64,000 bases of DNA from Baekduia soli (lineage in GTDB: Bacteria > Actinomycetota > Thermoleophilia > Solirubrobacterales > Solirubrobacteraceae): assembly GCF_007970665.1 (NCBI RefSeq), contig NZ_CP042430.1, forward strand, positions 930,001 through 994,000, written 5' to 3'. This document shows, piece after piece, positions 8,080-17,734 of this stretch. Below the pieces are notes generated by a model. The model did not search any database and was not told the origin of the DNA. It worked only from the letters and a program-made list of their open reading frames with translations. The position numbers and the translations under genes were made by a program. How positions within the stretch are numbered: the stretch's first letter is position 1; each line of letters begins with the position of its first letter.

Positions 8080-8681
8080 TGGCCGAGCCCCTGCGCCGCG
8101 TCTTCGACGTCCTGGTCGCCGCGACCGTGCTGGTGATCACCTCGCCGCTGCTGGCCGCCGCGATCGTGGCGATCCGCCTGGAGTCGCCCGGGCACCCGAT
8201 CTACCGCCAGCGCCGCGTGGGCCGCGACGCCCGCCCGTTCGACGTGCTCAAGCTGCGCACCATGGTCTCCGGGGCGGAGAAGATGGGCGCCGGGCTGGCC
8301 GTCGACGACGGGGACTCGCGGATCACCCGCGTCGGCGCGCTGCTGCGCCGCACGTCGGTCGACGAGCTGCCCAACCTCGTCAACGTCCTGCGCGGCGAGA
8401 TGTCGATCATCGGCCCGCGCCCGACGGTGCCCGTGCAGGTGACGCAGTACAGCGACCGCCAGCGCGGGCGCCTGGCGCTCAAGCCGGGCATCACGGGCTG
8501 GGCACAGGTCAACGGCCGCGCGTCGCTGCCCTGGCCCGAGCGCATCGAGCTGGACCTCTGGTACGTCGAGCACCGGTCCCTGTGGCTGGACCTGCGGATC
8601 CTGTGGCTGACCGCGCGGATGCTCGTCACCGGCCACGGCCTCTACAAGGGGGACACCGGCGGATGGGTGGATCAGGCATGA
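8079..8681 (+). CDS. Undecaprenyl-phosphate sugar phosphotransferase (monotopic phosphoglycosyltransferase)
   Basis: This 200-residue enzyme should start glycan assembly by moving a sugar-phosphate from a nucleotide sugar to a polyprenyl phosphate. It is the short PglC-type, consisting of just the catalytic domain. A re-entrant helix (residues ~8-30) is followed by YRQRRVGRDARPFDVLKLRTM, a basic signature. RTSVDELPNLVNVLRGEMS with the Asp-Glu pair comes next, then GPRPTVP and PGITGWAQVNGR. The ATG shares one base with the previous stop (TGATG), and the next gene overlaps by four bases. This gene makes the operon a lipid-linked glycan pathway rather than loose transferases. Confidence 0.93.
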   Translation: MAEPLRRVFDVLVAATVLVITSPLLAAAIVAIRLESPGHPIYRQRRVGRDARPFDVLKLRTMVSGAEKMGAGLAVDDGDSRITRVGALLRRTSVDELPNLVNVLRGEMSIIGPRPTVPVQVTQYSDRQRGRLALKPGITGWAQVNGRASLPWPERIELDLWYVEHRSLWLDLRILWLTARMLVTGHGLYKGDTGGWVDQA

Positions 8682-9670
8682 GCAGGGCCGTGATGCTGAC
8701 CGGCACAGGCAAGCGCTATGACATCGTCTCGGCCTTCGCCCAGCACGCCACGCTCGTGGCGTGCGACCCCAACCCGCTGGCGCCCGCGCAGTACGCCGCG
8801 ACCGTGCGCACGTCGGTGCCGATGATCAAGGACCCGCAGTACGTACCGGCGCTGGCCGAGCTCGTCGAGCGCCACGACGTCGGCGCGATCGTGCCGCTGA
8901 CCGACCTGGACATCGACGTGCTCGCCCAGGCGCGCGCCGACGGGCTGCTGCCCGCGTTGGTGCCCGATCCGGAGATCGCGCGGCGCACCTACGACAAGTA
9001 CGCCTGCCACGAGCTGCTCGGCGAGCACGGGCTGCCCTCGCCGCCCACGGTGCTGGCCGTCGAGGACGTGGAGTCCTGGCCCGTGATGGTCAAGCCGATC
9101 CACGGCTCGGGGGCGCGCAACATCTTCGTCGCCCACACGCCGGAGCAGGCCGCGTTCTTCATCGACTACATCGACGAGCCGGTCATGCTCCAGCGGCTCA
9201 TGGACGGGCCGGAGTTCTCGGTGGACTGCCTGGGCGATCCCGACGGCCACTGCCTCAATGCGATCCCGCGGACCATGCTCGAGTCGCGCGGCGGCGAGTC
9301 CATCAAGGGCACGGTCATCGCCGACGACGAGCTCGTCGACCTCGGCCGGCGCGTCATGGAGGCCTTCGGCGTGCGCGGGCCGGCGACGATCCAGGCCTTC
9401 CGCGACCGCGAGCTCGGCCTGGGCATCACCGACGTCAACACCCGCTTCGGCGGCGCGTTCCCGGCGCCGATGTACGCGGCGCTGCCCGGTCGCACCTACC
9501 CCGAGCTCATCGTCCGGATGGCCGCGGGGGAGACGATCGAGCCCCACGTCGGAGACTTCACCGCGGGGCGGACGTTCACGCGCTACTTCTGGCAGCTCGA
9601 GCTCGACGAGGACCTGCAGCCCACCGGGCGCGACATCGTCAGCCCGCCCGGGCCGCCCGCGCCCCGCTGA
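8678..9670 (+). CDS. ATP-grasp protein (CarB/PylC-like)
   Basis: A 330-residue ATP-grasp enzyme that should join a carboxylate to an amine or thiol through an acyl phosphate. The N-terminal part (MLTGTGKRYDIVSAF) forms a Rossmann-like preATP domain. WPVMVKPIHGSGARN is the ATP-binding lysine loop, and GITDVNTRFGGAFP carries the metal-binding Asn/Asp of the active site. It overlaps the phosphoglycosyltransferase stop (ATGA). ATP-grasp proteins of this type often accompany sugar transferases, probably attaching an amino acid to a sugar or lipid intermediate. The exact substrate is unknown. Confidence 0.82.
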   Translation: MSRAVMLTGTGKRYDIVSAFAQHATLVACDPNPLAPAQYAATVRTSVPMIKDPQYVPALAELVERHDVGAIVPLTDLDIDVLAQARADGLLPALVPDPEIARRTYDKYACHELLGEHGLPSPPTVLAVEDVESWPVMVKPIHGSGARNIFVAHTPEQAAFFIDYIDEPVMLQRLMDGPEFSVDCLGDPDGHCLNAIPRTMLESRGGESIKGTVIADDELVDLGRRVMEAFGVRGPATIQAFRDRELGLGITDVNTRFGGAFPAPMYAALPGRTYPELIVRMAAGETIEPHVGDFTAGRTFTRYFWQLELDEDLQPTGRDIVSPPGPPAPR

Positions 9671-9682
9671 GGCGCGGAGCGA

Positions 9683-10390
9683 TTACGGGATGAGCTCCGG
9701 GCCCTTGTCGACGAACCGCTCGCGGAACGCGCGGAAGGCGTCGAAGACCTGCGGGTTCATCGTCTTGCAGCCCAGCACGTGCGTCCAGGCCACGGCGGCC
9801 ACCGCGAACGGCATCTTCGTCTGGTTCTGGAACAGGAGCTGGTGGTAGCCCACGACGCCCTTGAGCTTCTCGTTGAACAGCGCGTTGAGCTGCTGGATCG
9901 TCTTCTCCGGCGTCCCCACGGCGAACTGGTACTCGATGCGCCCGTGCTCGAGCGCGTGGACCGTGTTCTCCTTGTCGGGCGTGTTGGCGATCGTGTAGAC
10001 GCCGTCCTGCGCCCACACCGGGCGGTGCGGCCCGGAGTTGGGCGGGTTCGTCCTGTACCGGTTGTAGACGGCCGTGTTGGAGGCCAGGTGCTCGCGGCCC
10101 TCGCTCGGGTAGGTCTTGAACGAGCAGCCCGACGCCTTGATCGCGGCGTCGAAGCCGGTGATCTTCTGGGCCGGGATCGCGGCGGCTCCGATGTCGGCCG
10201 AGGCGTTGCCCTTGTTGTCGGAGCCCCCGGAGACGATCGCGGCCACGACGGCGGCGATCGCCGCGACGGCCAGCACGCCGCCGGCGACGAGCTGCAGGCG
10301 CCGCCGCGACGACGCCTTGGTGCGCTCGGCCTGCTCGCGCTCCTCGCGCTCGCGGCGGCGGCGGTCCTTCTCTTCCTGGCGGCTCGACAC
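9683..10390 (-). CDS. DUF3105 membrane-anchored protein
   Basis: A 235-residue protein with a highly charged cytosolic N-terminus (RRRREREEREQAER), one membrane segment near residues 31-54 and an extracytoplasmic DUF3105 domain. The domain shows NPPNSGPHRPVWAQDGVY, LEHGRIEYQF and an HxxL/H-rich pattern that may bind metal. A Cys occurs in KASGCSF and another in HVLGCKT, which could form a disulfide outside the cell. The GTG start at 10390 begins the charged tail. No function is established for the family. It converges on the ATP-grasp gene with 12 bases between the stops. Confidence 0.8.
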   Translation of the reverse strand: MSSRQEEKDRRRREREEREQAERTKASSRRRLQLVAGGVLAVAAIAAVVAAIVSGGSDNKGNASADIGAAAIPAQKITGFDAAIKASGCSFKTYPSEGREHLASNTAVYNRYRTNPPNSGPHRPVWAQDGVYTIANTPDKENTVHALEHGRIEYQFAVGTPEKTIQQLNALFNEKLKGVVGYHQLLFQNQTKMPFAVAAVAWTHVLGCKTMNPQVFDAFRAFRERFVDKGPELIP

Positions 10391-10442
10391 GGCCGTGAGC
10401 GTAGCGACGTCCCCGGGCCGCCGCGTCGGCTGCGCCGGGCGG

Positions 10443-11294
10443 TCACGCGGCGCCGGCGGCGCGCGGGGCCCGCGGAGCGCGGGCGCGGCCCTTGCCCCGG
10501 GGCATCCAGCACTCGTCCAGGAACCCGGCGATCTCCTCGGTCAGGCGCCTGGGCGTCGTGCGCAGCTCGAGCACCGAGCGGGCCCGCACCAGCCGCCCGC
10601 CGGGCAGCTCGCCGGCCAGCGCGTCGGAGTCCGTGAACGGATGGACCGGGTCGAGCTCGTGCCCGATGACCAGCGCCGGCGCCGCGATCCCGCGCCGGAG
10701 CGCCGCGTGGGGCGCGACGCGGCCGAAGAACAGGCCCTGCAGCACCGCGGCGCTGGGGCTCGGGGCCTGGCGCACGGTGTCCAGCAGCACGTCGGCGCCC
10801 CAGAGCCGGCCCGTCGGGATCCGGCGGGTGATCCAGGAGACGCCCTTCATGACGGGCTCGCCGAACGTGAGCCAGCACATGAGCGGGGTGAAGGCGATCG
10901 CGCAGCCCAGCAGCGCGTGGTCCAGGACGGGCATCTCGAGCACCAGGCCGCGCACGCGCTCGGGCGCGGCGACCGCGACCTCCAGGGCCGTGTTGGCCCC
11001 CAGCGACGCGCCCCCGATGACCGCCTCGTCGACGTCGAGGTGGTCCAGCAGGGCCACGACCTGCTCGCCGTAGAAGATCATGGAGTGCTTGGCCATGTCC
11101 CGGGGGCGGTCCGACTCGCCGTGGCCGAGGAGGTCCATCGTGATGACGCGGTTGCCCCGCGCGGCCAGGGCGTGGGCCAGCGGCTTGTGCATCTTCTGGC
11201 TCAGCAGCAGCCCGTGCAGCAGGACGACGGTGCGGGGCCCGTCCCCGTAGACGGTGTAGGCCAGCCGGTGGCCCGCGTGCAGGAAGGTCGCCAT
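10443..11294 (-). CDS. Alpha/beta hydrolase with no obvious catalytic histidine
   Basis: A 283-residue alpha/beta-hydrolase fold protein. VVLLHGLL gives the oxyanion-hole loop, [12 protein letters not shown] is the usual strand-4 motif, and GGASLGA puts the nucleophile at S97. The acid may be the Asp of GHELDPVHP. Where most members have a GxxH catalytic histidine, this one reads [17 protein letters not shown], with no histidine. It may use another base or be a non-hydrolytic relative. The last ~20 residues are Arg/Ala-rich and probably disordered. The ATG at 11294 is clear. Confidence 0.8.
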   Translation of the reverse strand: MATFLHAGHRLAYTVYGDGPRTVVLLHGLLLSQKMHKPLAHALAARGNRVITMDLLGHGESDRPRDMAKHSMIFYGEQVVALLDHLDVDEAVIGGASLGANTALEVAVAAPERVRGLVLEMPVLDHALLGCAIAFTPLMCWLTFGEPVMKGVSWITRRIPTGRLWGADVLLDTVRQAPSPSAAVLQGLFFGRVAPHAALRRGIAAPALVIGHELDPVHPFTDSDALAGELPGGRLVRARSVLELRTTPRRLTEEIAGFLDECWMPRGKGRARAPRAPRAAGAA

Positions 11295-11413
11295 GGCAGC
11301 GCCGACGGTACCGCCTCGTACCGACGGTCGCGCCCGCCGGACGTTCAGACGGCGGTGGGGATCCGGCCCGCGCCGCCCGGCGGCGGCTCGGAGAAGGCGA
11401 CGCCGATGGGGGT

Positions 11414-11426
11414 TGACACGGTGTCA
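11414..11426. promoter_or_regulatory. Palindrome upstream of the SDR gene
   Basis: TGACACGGTGTCA is a perfect inverted repeat with a single central base. It can be extended outward by GGT/GCC with one mismatch, giving arms of nine. It lies 81 bases before the SDR start, in the 212-base gap between divergent genes. A dimeric repressor site is likely, perhaps overlapping a TTGACA-like -35 element. Confidence 0.4.
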
Positions 11427-11506
11427 GCCCAACCGGCGCAGTCACCCCGAGGGTGATATCGTGACGCCCCCGTCATCTTTGTCTCTCTGTCCCGGAGGAC
11501 CGTCTC

Positions 11507-12391
11507 ATGGCCAAGCAGCACCGCATCCTCGCCGGTCAGGTGGCCGCCGTCACCGGCGCCGCCCGCGGGATCGGCCGCGCGACCGCCGAGGCCTTCCTGC
11601 GCGAGGGCATGAAGGTCGCGATCGGCGACCTCGACCTCGCCGTCGCGCAGCAGACCGCGGCCGAGCTGGGCCACGGGACGATCGCCCTGCCGCTCAACGT
11701 CACCGAGCGCGCCTCGGTCCACGCGTTCGTCGACGACGTCGAGGCGCAGCTGGGCCCGATCGACGTCCTCGTCAACAACGCGGGGATCATGCAGGTCGGC
11801 CATCGCGTGTGGGAGGAGGACGACGCCACGACGCAGCGGATGATCGACATCAACGTCAACGGCGTCATGTTCGGGATCAAGGAGATCGTCCCGCGCATGC
11901 TGGCCCGCGGTCGCGGCCACGTGGTGAACATCGCCTCGACCGCCGGCAAGGGCGGCTTCCCGGGCGGCGCGACCTACTGCGGCACCAAGCACTACGTCGT
12001 CGGGGTCTCCGAGGCGCTGCGGGCCGAGCTGCGCGGCACGGGCGTCGACGTCTCGTGCGTCATGCCCGTCGTCGTCAACACGGAGCTGGCCGCGGGCCTG
12101 ACCGAGTCGCGCGGCGTCAAGCAGGTGCAGCCCTCCGACGTGGCCGACGAGATCGTCACGGCGCTGAAGGAGAACCGCTTCGACGTGTTCGTGCCGCGCT
12201 CGGTCGCGCAGATCACCCGCGTGATGAACGTCCTGCCACGCGGCGGGCGCGAGGCGGTCAGCCGGGCGCTGAAGGCCGACCAGGTCCTCGCCAACGTCGA
12301 CGCGGGCAAGCGCGCGGCCTACGAGCTGCGGGCCGCGAGCTCGGACCCGGCGCTGGACGCCGGCGCCGACCCGCGCCAACTGACGGGCTAG
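11507..12391 (+). CDS. Short-chain dehydrogenase/reductase
   Basis: A 294-residue NAD(P)-dependent oxidoreductase of the classical SDR type. TGAARGIG (residues 16-23) binds the cofactor, NNAG is at 90-93, and the catalytic set is S144, Y157 and K161 in YCGTK. DLD after the second strand suggests preference for NAD(H), though this is weak. The ATG at 11507 has GGAGGAC ten bases upstream. The C-terminal ~60 residues extend beyond the usual 250. Its substrate is unknown. The stop codon overlaps that of the convergent dehalogenase gene. Confidence 0.88.
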   Translation: MAKQHRILAGQVAAVTGAARGIGRATAEAFLREGMKVAIGDLDLAVAQQTAAELGHGTIALPLNVTERASVHAFVDDVEAQLGPIDVLVNNAGIMQVGHRVWEEDDATTQRMIDINVNGVMFGIKEIVPRMLARGRGHVVNIASTAGKGGFPGGATYCGTKHYVVGVSEALRAELRGTGVDVSCVMPVVVNTELAAGLTESRGVKQVQPSDVADEIVTALKENRFDVFVPRSVAQITRVMNVLPRGGREAVSRALKADQVLANVDAGKRAAYELRAASSDPALDAGADPRQLTG

Positions 12392-13287
12392 GCGCCCGCG
12401 CCCCCTGGGCGAGCGTCGCCCAGCCAGGCGGCGATCCGCTGCCCGATCGCCGCGCCCGCGTCCTCCTGCAGGAAGTGCGCGGCGCCCGCGATGACCTCGG
12501 GCTCGGGAGCGCCCAGGGCCTTGGCGAACGCGCGGCCGCCCTCGAGCGGCAGCACGGGGTCCTGGTCGGCCCACAGCACCAGCTTGGGGCGCGTGTCGGC
12601 GCGCATCGCGTCCAGCACGCGGCGGCCGGCCTCGGCGCCGGGCATCGAGGGGTCGGTGGGCAGGATGAGCGGGAAGGCCCGCGCGCCGGCCTTGGACGCC
12701 GGCGTCTCGAACGGCGCGTCGTAGGCCGCCTTCTCCTCGTCGCCCAGCGCGCGCAGGGTGGCGCCGTCGACGAGGAACGAGATCGGCAGGTCCTCCGTGC
12801 GCCGCACGAAGTCGCGGAAGCGCAGCCAGTTGTCGGTCATGCGCTGCTCGCCGGTGAACAGCCCCGTGTCGAGGATGACCAGGCGGGCGATGCGGTCGGG
12901 GTGCTGCACCGCGAGGCGCAGCCCGATGGGACCGCCCCAGTCGTGGACGACCATCGTGAGGTCGTGCAGGTCGAGCTGCTCCAGCAGCGCGCCCATGAGC
13001 TCGGTGTGGCGGTCGTAGGTGTACCACTCGAGGTCCTCGGGCTTGTCCGAGCGCCCGAAGCCCGCCAGGTCGGGCGCGATGCACCGGTGGCCGGCGGCGC
13101 GGACGGGGCCGATGACCTCGCGCCAGAGGTAGGACCACGTCGGCTCACCGTGCATGAACCACACGGGCGGGCCGGCGTCGCCCGCCCCCTCGGGCTCGAG
13201 GTCCAGATAGGCGAGGCGGACGCCTCCGATCTCGGTGTAGCGGCTCGGGTGCGGAAAGCCCTGCAGGGGATGGTCGACGGCGCGCAT
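12388..13287 (-). CDS. Haloalkane dehalogenase
   Basis: A 299-residue alpha/beta hydrolase that should cleave carbon-halogen bonds through an alkyl-enzyme ester. [11 protein letters not shown] places Glu48 in the oxyanion region. VHDWGGPIG has an aspartate nucleophile (D116) in place of serine, with W117 next to it for halide binding. [10 protein letters not shown] and GAAHFLQED supply the acid and the histidine. This pattern matches DhlA/DhmA-type enzymes better than epoxide hydrolases, which share the HDWG core but have HGFP and lid tyrosines. The start at 13287 leaves only 18 bases before the divergent transketolase start. Confidence 0.85.
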   Translation of the reverse strand: MRAVDHPLQGFPHPSRYTEIGGVRLAYLDLEPEGAGDAGPPVWFMHGEPTWSYLWREVIGPVRAAGHRCIAPDLAGFGRSDKPEDLEWYTYDRHTELMGALLEQLDLHDLTMVVHDWGGPIGLRLAVQHPDRIARLVILDTGLFTGEQRMTDNWLRFRDFVRRTEDLPISFLVDGATLRALGDEEKAAYDAPFETPASKAGARAFPLILPTDPSMPGAEAGRRVLDAMRADTRPKLVLWADQDPVLPLEGGRAFAKALGAPEPEVIAGAAHFLQEDAGAAIGQRIAAWLGDARPGGAGA

Positions 13288-13305
13288 GCGGGTAGCGTGT
13301 CACGC

Positions 13306-15333
13306 ATGGAAGCCGCCACCTCATCCGCCTCGATCGACCAGCTCAGCGTCGACACCATCCGCACGCTCTCCATGGACGGGGTCCAGAAGGCCAACAGCGG
13401 GCATCCCGGGCTGCCGATGGGCATGGCCCCGGCGGCCTACGTGCTGTTCGCCAAGGTCATGCGCCACAACCCCGAGGACCCCGACTGGCCCGACCGCGAC
13501 CGCTTCGTCCTGTCGGCCGGCCACGGCTCGATGCTGCTCTACAGCGTGCTGCACCTCTCGGGCTACGACCTCCCGCTGGACGAGCTCAAGAAGTTCCGCC
13601 AGTGGGGCTCGCTGACGCCGGGCCACCCCGAGCGCGACCGCGTGCACGTCACGCCGGGCGTCGAGGTGACGACGGGCCCGCTGGGCCAGGGCTTCGCCAA
13701 CGGCGTGGGCATGGCGCTGGCCGAGCGCTTCCTGCGCGAGCGCTACGGCTCCGAGGTCATGGACCACTTCACCTACGCGATTGTCTCCGACGGCGACCTC
13801 ATGGAGGGCGTGGCCTCCGAGGCCGCGTCGCTGGCCGGCCAGTACGGGCTGGGCAAGCTGATCTACCTCTACGACGACAACTCGATCTCGCTCGACGGCC
13901 CGACGTCGCTGAGCTTCGACCGCGAGGACGTCGCCAAGCGCTTCGAGGCCTACGGCTGGCACGTCTCCGAGGTGCACGACGCCAACGACGTCGTCGCGCT
14001 GGAGGCCGCGATCACCGAGGGCCAGCGCATCGCCGACAAGCCCTCGCTCATCCGCGTCACGTCGATCATCGGCTACCCCTCGCCGCACAAGCAGGGCACG
14101 AGCAAGGCCCACGGGGCCGCGCTGGGCGAGGACGAGGTCCGCGCGACCAAGGAGGTCATGGGCTGGGACCCCGACGCCCACTTCCTCGTCCCCGACGGGG
14201 TCTACGAGCAGTTCGCCGGCGACGGCCGCGGGGCCGCGGCCCAGGCCGAGTGGGAGGAGCGCCTGGCCACCTGGCGCTCGGCCAACGCCGAGCTGGCGCG
14301 GGAGTGGGACCTGGCGTGGGAGGGGGGGTCCTACGGCGGGCGGCCGCTGCCGGGCCTGAAGGACGCGCTGCGCTCGATGGACTGGAGCGACAAGGACAAG
14401 ATCGCCACGCGCTCGGCGGGCCAGAAGGTCATGGCCGCCTTCGCGCCGTTCGTGCCCACGATGGTCGGCGGCGCCGCCGACCTCAGCGAGTCCACCAAGA
14501 CGGAGTTCCCGGGTGGCGACGACGAGCGCTACAGCCGCGCGAAGGCCGGGCGCAACATGTACTTCGGCGTCCGCGAGCACGGCATGGGCGGCGCGGTCAA
14601 CGGCCTGGCCGCCCACGGCGGGATCGTGCGGCCCTACGGCTCGACGTTCCTGCAGTTCGCCGACTACATGCGCGGCTCGATCCGCCTGGGGTCGCTGACG
14701 GGCCTGCGCACCGCATGGGTGTTCACGCACGACTCCGTCGCCCTCGGCGAGGACGGCCCGACCCACCAGCCCGTCGAGCACCTCGCCGGGCTGCGCGCGA
14801 TCCCGGGCCTGACGGTCCTGCGCCCGGCCGACGCGCGCGAGACCGCGGAGGCGTGGCGCGTGATCCTCGAGGACCTCGAGGGTCCGGCGGCGCTGGCCCT
14901 CTCGCGGCAGGACCTGCCGATCCTCGAGATCGACCCCGACGGCGTCGGCCGCGGCGCCTACGTCGTGGCGCCCGCCTCCGGCGAGGCGCGCATCACGCTC
15001 GTCGGCACGGGCGCCGAGGTGCACACCGCCATCGAGGCGCAGGCCATCCTGGCCGGCGAGGGGATCGCCGCGCGCGTCGTGTCCATGCCGTCGTGGGAGC
15101 TGTTCGCCGGCCAGGACGACGCCTACCGCGACGAGGTGCTGCCGGCGACGCTGCCCAGCGTCTCCGTCGAGGCGGCGATCACCATGGGCTGGGAGCGCTG
15201 GGTCGACCGCGCGGTCGGGATCGACCGCTTCGGTGCCAGCGCGCCCGGGCCCGAGGTCCTCGAGCGCCTCGGCATCACCGGCGAGCACGTCGCCCAGGTC
15301 GCCAAGGACCTGCTGGGCGCCGTGAGCTCCTAG
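13306..15333 (+). CDS. tkt: Transketolase
   Basis: A 675-residue thiamine-diphosphate enzyme that moves two-carbon units between sugar phosphates in the pentose phosphate pathway. [24 protein letters not shown] and [13 protein letters not shown] form the pyrophosphate and cofactor pocket. DDNSISLDG follows. FGVREHGMG carries the Glu that activates the thiazolium, and [19 protein letters not shown] is the substrate-binding part of the pyrimidine domain. The length is standard. The ATG at 13306 fits the family N-terminus ([20 protein letters not shown]). The stop overlaps that of the convergent wall hydrolase by four bases. Confidence 0.97.
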   Translation: MEAATSSASIDQLSVDTIRTLSMDGVQKANSGHPGLPMGMAPAAYVLFAKVMRHNPEDPDWPDRDRFVLSAGHGSMLLYSVLHLSGYDLPLDELKKFRQWGSLTPGHPERDRVHVTPGVEVTTGPLGQGFANGVGMALAERFLRERYGSEVMDHFTYAIVSDGDLMEGVASEAASLAGQYGLGKLIYLYDDNSISLDGPTSLSFDREDVAKRFEAYGWHVSEVHDANDVVALEAAITEGQRIADKPSLIRVTSIIGYPSPHKQGTSKAHGAALGEDEVRATKEVMGWDPDAHFLVPDGVYEQFAGDGRGAAAQAEWEERLATWRSANAELAREWDLAWEGGSYGGRPLPGLKDALRSMDWSDKDKIATRSAGQKVMAAFAPFVPTMVGGAADLSESTKTEFPGGDDERYSRAKAGRNMYFGVREHGMGGAVNGLAAHGGIVRPYGSTFLQFADYMRGSIRLGSLTGLRTAWVFTHDSVALGEDGPTHQPVEHLAGLRAIPGLTVLRPADARETAEAWRVILEDLEGPAALALSRQDLPILEIDPDGVGRGAYVVAPASGEARITLVGTGAEVHTAIEAQAILAGEGIAARVVSMPSWELFAGQDDAYRDEVLPATLPSVSVEAAITMGWERWVDRAVGIDRFGASAPGPEVLERLGITGEHVAQVAKDLLGAVSS

Positions 15334-16808
15334 CCGCTCGTCGCGCCGAGCATCGGCCCGACGAGCGCGCCCGCCCGCGGCCCGACGGCGACGTGGATGC
15401 TGTCGGGCCCGCGGGTCCAGGCGATGAGGTCCAGCGCCGTGAGGCGGTCGAGCCAGAACTGGAAGGCCTGCGCCTGGGCGGGCGTGCGGTAGGCGCGGCT
15501 GACGTCGAAAGCGTAGCCCGTCGTGTGCAGCGACGGCGAGGCCTCGATCCCCGCGCCGCCCTCGCCCGACGTCGCCTCGCCGGCCACGCTGCGCGTCGCG
15601 GCGCTGAGCACGAGCGGCGAGGTCCGCGCGATCGCGGCGACGCCCTGGCCGAGGTAGCGCAGCAGCGCCAGCGCCGGAGGGCGCAGCGTGCGCGTGCCGG
15701 CCGGCGCCGCCGCCAGGGCTCGGGAGAGCCGCACCCGCGCGGCGGCCAGCACCGGCGGGTCCAGGGCGACGAGCGCGTCGGAGCGCAGGGCGGCGTCGTC
15801 GCCGAAGCGCGGCGTCGACGCCGGCGGGCGCAGCACGTTCTCGGCCGACGGCGCGGCCTGCAGCCGCGCCTGGCGGGCCAGCGCCGCCGGGTCGCGGCGG
15901 TACAGGGCCATGATCGCCTTGGCCGCGCCGATGCGCCACAGGTACGTCGAGGAGTCGTCGCCCAGGCCGGCGAGGATCCGCCACGCCGCCGCGTGGCGCA
16001 GGGGCGTGCTGTCGAAGAAGAGCTGGGTGTAGGGGATGCCGTCCTCGCCGTAGGCCTTCAGCGCGTTCTGCAGGTTGCCGACGCCCATGTGGTAGCTCTC
16101 GACGGCGAGGTCGTCGCGGCCCAGGCGGCCCTTGGCGAACTCGAGGTAGCGCGTGGTGGCCTCCAGCGCCTTGCGCGGGTCGAAGCGCTCGTCGACGCGC
16201 CGGCGCTGGGCCAGCAGCCGCCGCCGGTGCGCCAGGCTGGTGGAGCGCCCGATGCTGCGCGTGAGCTTCTCGGAGGCGGCGACGTCGACCTTGAGGCCGA
16301 GCAGGCCCGTGGCCGTCTGGGCCAGGATCTGGGTCAGGCCCGCGGCCGAGCTGAGGTCGTCGGAGGCGGCCACGTCGGGCCGGCCGGCGCTCTCGAGGAA
16401 GACGATGGCCTCCAGCGTGTCCGGGTCCTGGTGGGCGCGCCGGGCGACGTCGTCGATCGTGGGTCGCAGGGAAGCCACGCGCCGCGCGGTCGCGGGCACC
16501 CCGCCGGGGCTCTTGTCGTAGAGGACGTGCGACAGCCCGGCCGCGGCGCGCGCCTCGAACTCCGCGCGCCGGCGGCTGTCGTAGGCCAGCGGGTCGGCGG
16601 TGGTGTCCGTGCGGCCCCGGCCGGGCGCCAGGTGCCGAGGCCCGGCCTGCTGGTCGCGGCCCGCGAGCAGCAGGACGACGACCGCGGCGACCGCCACGAC
16701 GACCAGGAAGAGCGCGACGCGCCGGCCGCGCGGGGTCAGGCGGGTGCCGCGTAGACCTGGCGGGCGGTGACCACGATGCGCTTGGCGGCGCTGTACAGGG
16801 GATGGCAT
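15330..16808 (-). CDS. Membrane-anchored wall hydrolase: lytic transglycosylase plus M15-like domain
   Basis: After a single membrane anchor ([20 protein letters not shown]), an SLT domain shows FLESAGRPD with the catalytic Glu, AAGLTQIL, and [12 protein letters not shown]. The C-terminal part has [10 protein letters not shown] and DSIHVAV, which fit the SxHxxGxAxD and HxH metal pattern of M15/VanY-type carboxypeptidases. One protein could thus cut both glycan and peptide of peptidoglycan. The start is uncertain. The ATG at 16808 overlaps the sortase gene by 73 bases; the alternative is a rare CTG at 16739, overlapping the sortase stop as CTGA and leaving a tidy anchor. It is third in the sortase operon. 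Confidence 0.78.
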   Translation of the reverse strand: MPSPVQRRQAHRGHRPPGLRGTRLTPRGRRVALFLVVVAVAAVVVLLLAGRDQQAGPRHLAPGRGRTDTTADPLAYDSRRRAEFEARAAAGLSHVLYDKSPGGVPATARRVASLRPTIDDVARRAHQDPDTLEAIVFLESAGRPDVAASDDLSSAAGLTQILAQTATGLLGLKVDVAASEKLTRSIGRSTSLAHRRRLLAQRRRVDERFDPRKALEATTRYLEFAKGRLGRDDLAVESYHMGVGNLQNALKAYGEDGIPYTQLFFDSTPLRHAAAWRILAGLGDDSSTYLWRIGAAKAIMALYRRDPAALARQARLQAAPSAENVLRPPASTPRFGDDAALRSDALVALDPPVLAAARVRLSRALAAAPAGTRTLRPPALALLRYLGQGVAAIARTSPLVLSAATRSVAGEATSGEGGAGIEASPSLHTTGYAFDVSRAYRTPAQAQAFQFWLDRLTALDLIAWTRGPDSIHVAVGPRAGALVGPMLGATSG

Positions 16809-17734
16809 GCCGTGAGCACGAGACGGTGCAGACCCGCCTGGGATCGCAGGGACGCGGCGTCGTCGGGCGTGGTGATCTGCGTGCCCGTCACGCGGTAGAC
16901 GAAACGACCGTACGGCATCCGGATGTCGATCCGCGTTCCCGGGGGCAGGTTGTCGACGTGACGGAACGGCGCGCCGTACGTCGTGCGGTGCCCGGCCAGG
17001 CCGACCGTGCCCGTCATGCCCGGGAGCACGGTGCCCTTGTAGTGGCCGGGACCCTTCGTCAGGGCGTCGTGGTCGGTGGCCTCGACGAAGACGGTCTTCA
17101 GCCCGATGCGCGGGATGTCGATGCTGCCCAGCGCCGAGCCGGCGGGCCGCGGGTGCTCGAGCAGCGTGGTGGCCTGGCGCACCATCCGCCGGGCGTCGCT
17201 CTCGCGCTGCAGGCGCGGGGCCGCGGCGAAGGTCTGCTGCAGCCGGCCGAGGTCGCTGCGCAGCGAGGACTGCGACCGCGACTGCATCAGCGCGGTCAGC
17301 GGCTCCTGCCAGAAGATCGTCAGCACGCCGTCGACGCACGCCAGCAGCCCGGCGGTCAGCCCGGCGGCGAGGACGACGCGGCGGATGCGGCGTGCACGGC
17401 CGCCCCGGCGGGGCGTCACGGGCGGTGTCGCGGCGGCCGCGGTGACCTCGGCGGTCTCCTGCGGGCCGGGATCGGCGGGCGCCTCGGGCGCGGCGGTCAG
17501 GCCGGCCTGGGCCTCGGCCAGGCGCGCGCGGAGGTCCGCGGCGTCGGCCGCGGCCAGCCGCGCGACGTCGAAGAGGGTGCGCTCGGCTTCACGGCGGCGC
17601 TGCTCGGCCTGCTGCAGCGCCGCGGTGAGGCGTTCGATCTCCTGCTGCAGGTCGGCGACGGACGTCCGGCGCGTCCCGATGGGGGTGACGCGCCCGCCGT
17701 CGCCGGCCTGTGGGTCAGGAGATCCCTGGGTCAC
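16736..17734 (-). CDS. Class E-type sortase with coiled-coil N-terminus
   Basis: A 332-residue transpeptidase that should attach secreted proteins to the cell wall. The catalytic set is H249 (AGHRTTYGAPF), C310 (LTACHP) and R319. The TYG after the histidine and TACHP fit class E, which prefers LAxTG signals over LPxTG. Residues 24-75 form a predicted coiled coil (DLQQEIERLTAALQQAEQ), followed by a Pro/Ala linker and a membrane segment at ~119-141. The long cytosolic coiled coil is unusual for sortases. The GTG overlaps the stop of the upstream LAFTG protein (GTGA), its evident substrate. Confidence 0.92.
   Translation of the reverse strand: MTQGSPDPQAGDGGRVTPIGTRRTSVADLQQEIERLTAALQQAEQRRREAERTLFDVARLAAADAADLRARLAEAQAGLTAAPEAPADPGPQETAEVTAAAATPPVTPRRGGRARRIRRVVLAAGLTAGLLACVDGVLTIFWQEPLTALMQSRSQSSLRSDLGRLQQTFAAAPRLQRESDARRMVRQATTLLEHPRPAGSALGSIDIPRIGLKTVFVEATDHDALTKGPGHYKGTVLPGMTGTVGLAGHRTTYGAPFRHVDNLPPGTRIDIRMPYGRFVYRVTGTQITTPDDAASLRSQAGLHRLVLTACHPLYSAAKRIVVTARQVYAAPA

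Noticed and set aside
12388-13287. Epoxide hydrolase as the product
   Set aside because: The HDWG nucleophile loop is shared, but HGEPTW replaces the HGFP loop of epoxide hydrolases and the Trp next to the nucleophile is the halide-binding residue. Haloalkane dehalogenase fits better.
13602-16754. Very long plus-strand frame across transketolase and the wall hydrolase
   Set aside because: It crosses two real genes in opposite orientations. Arg/Gly/Ala-rich sequence without motifs is expected from GC-rich codon bias.
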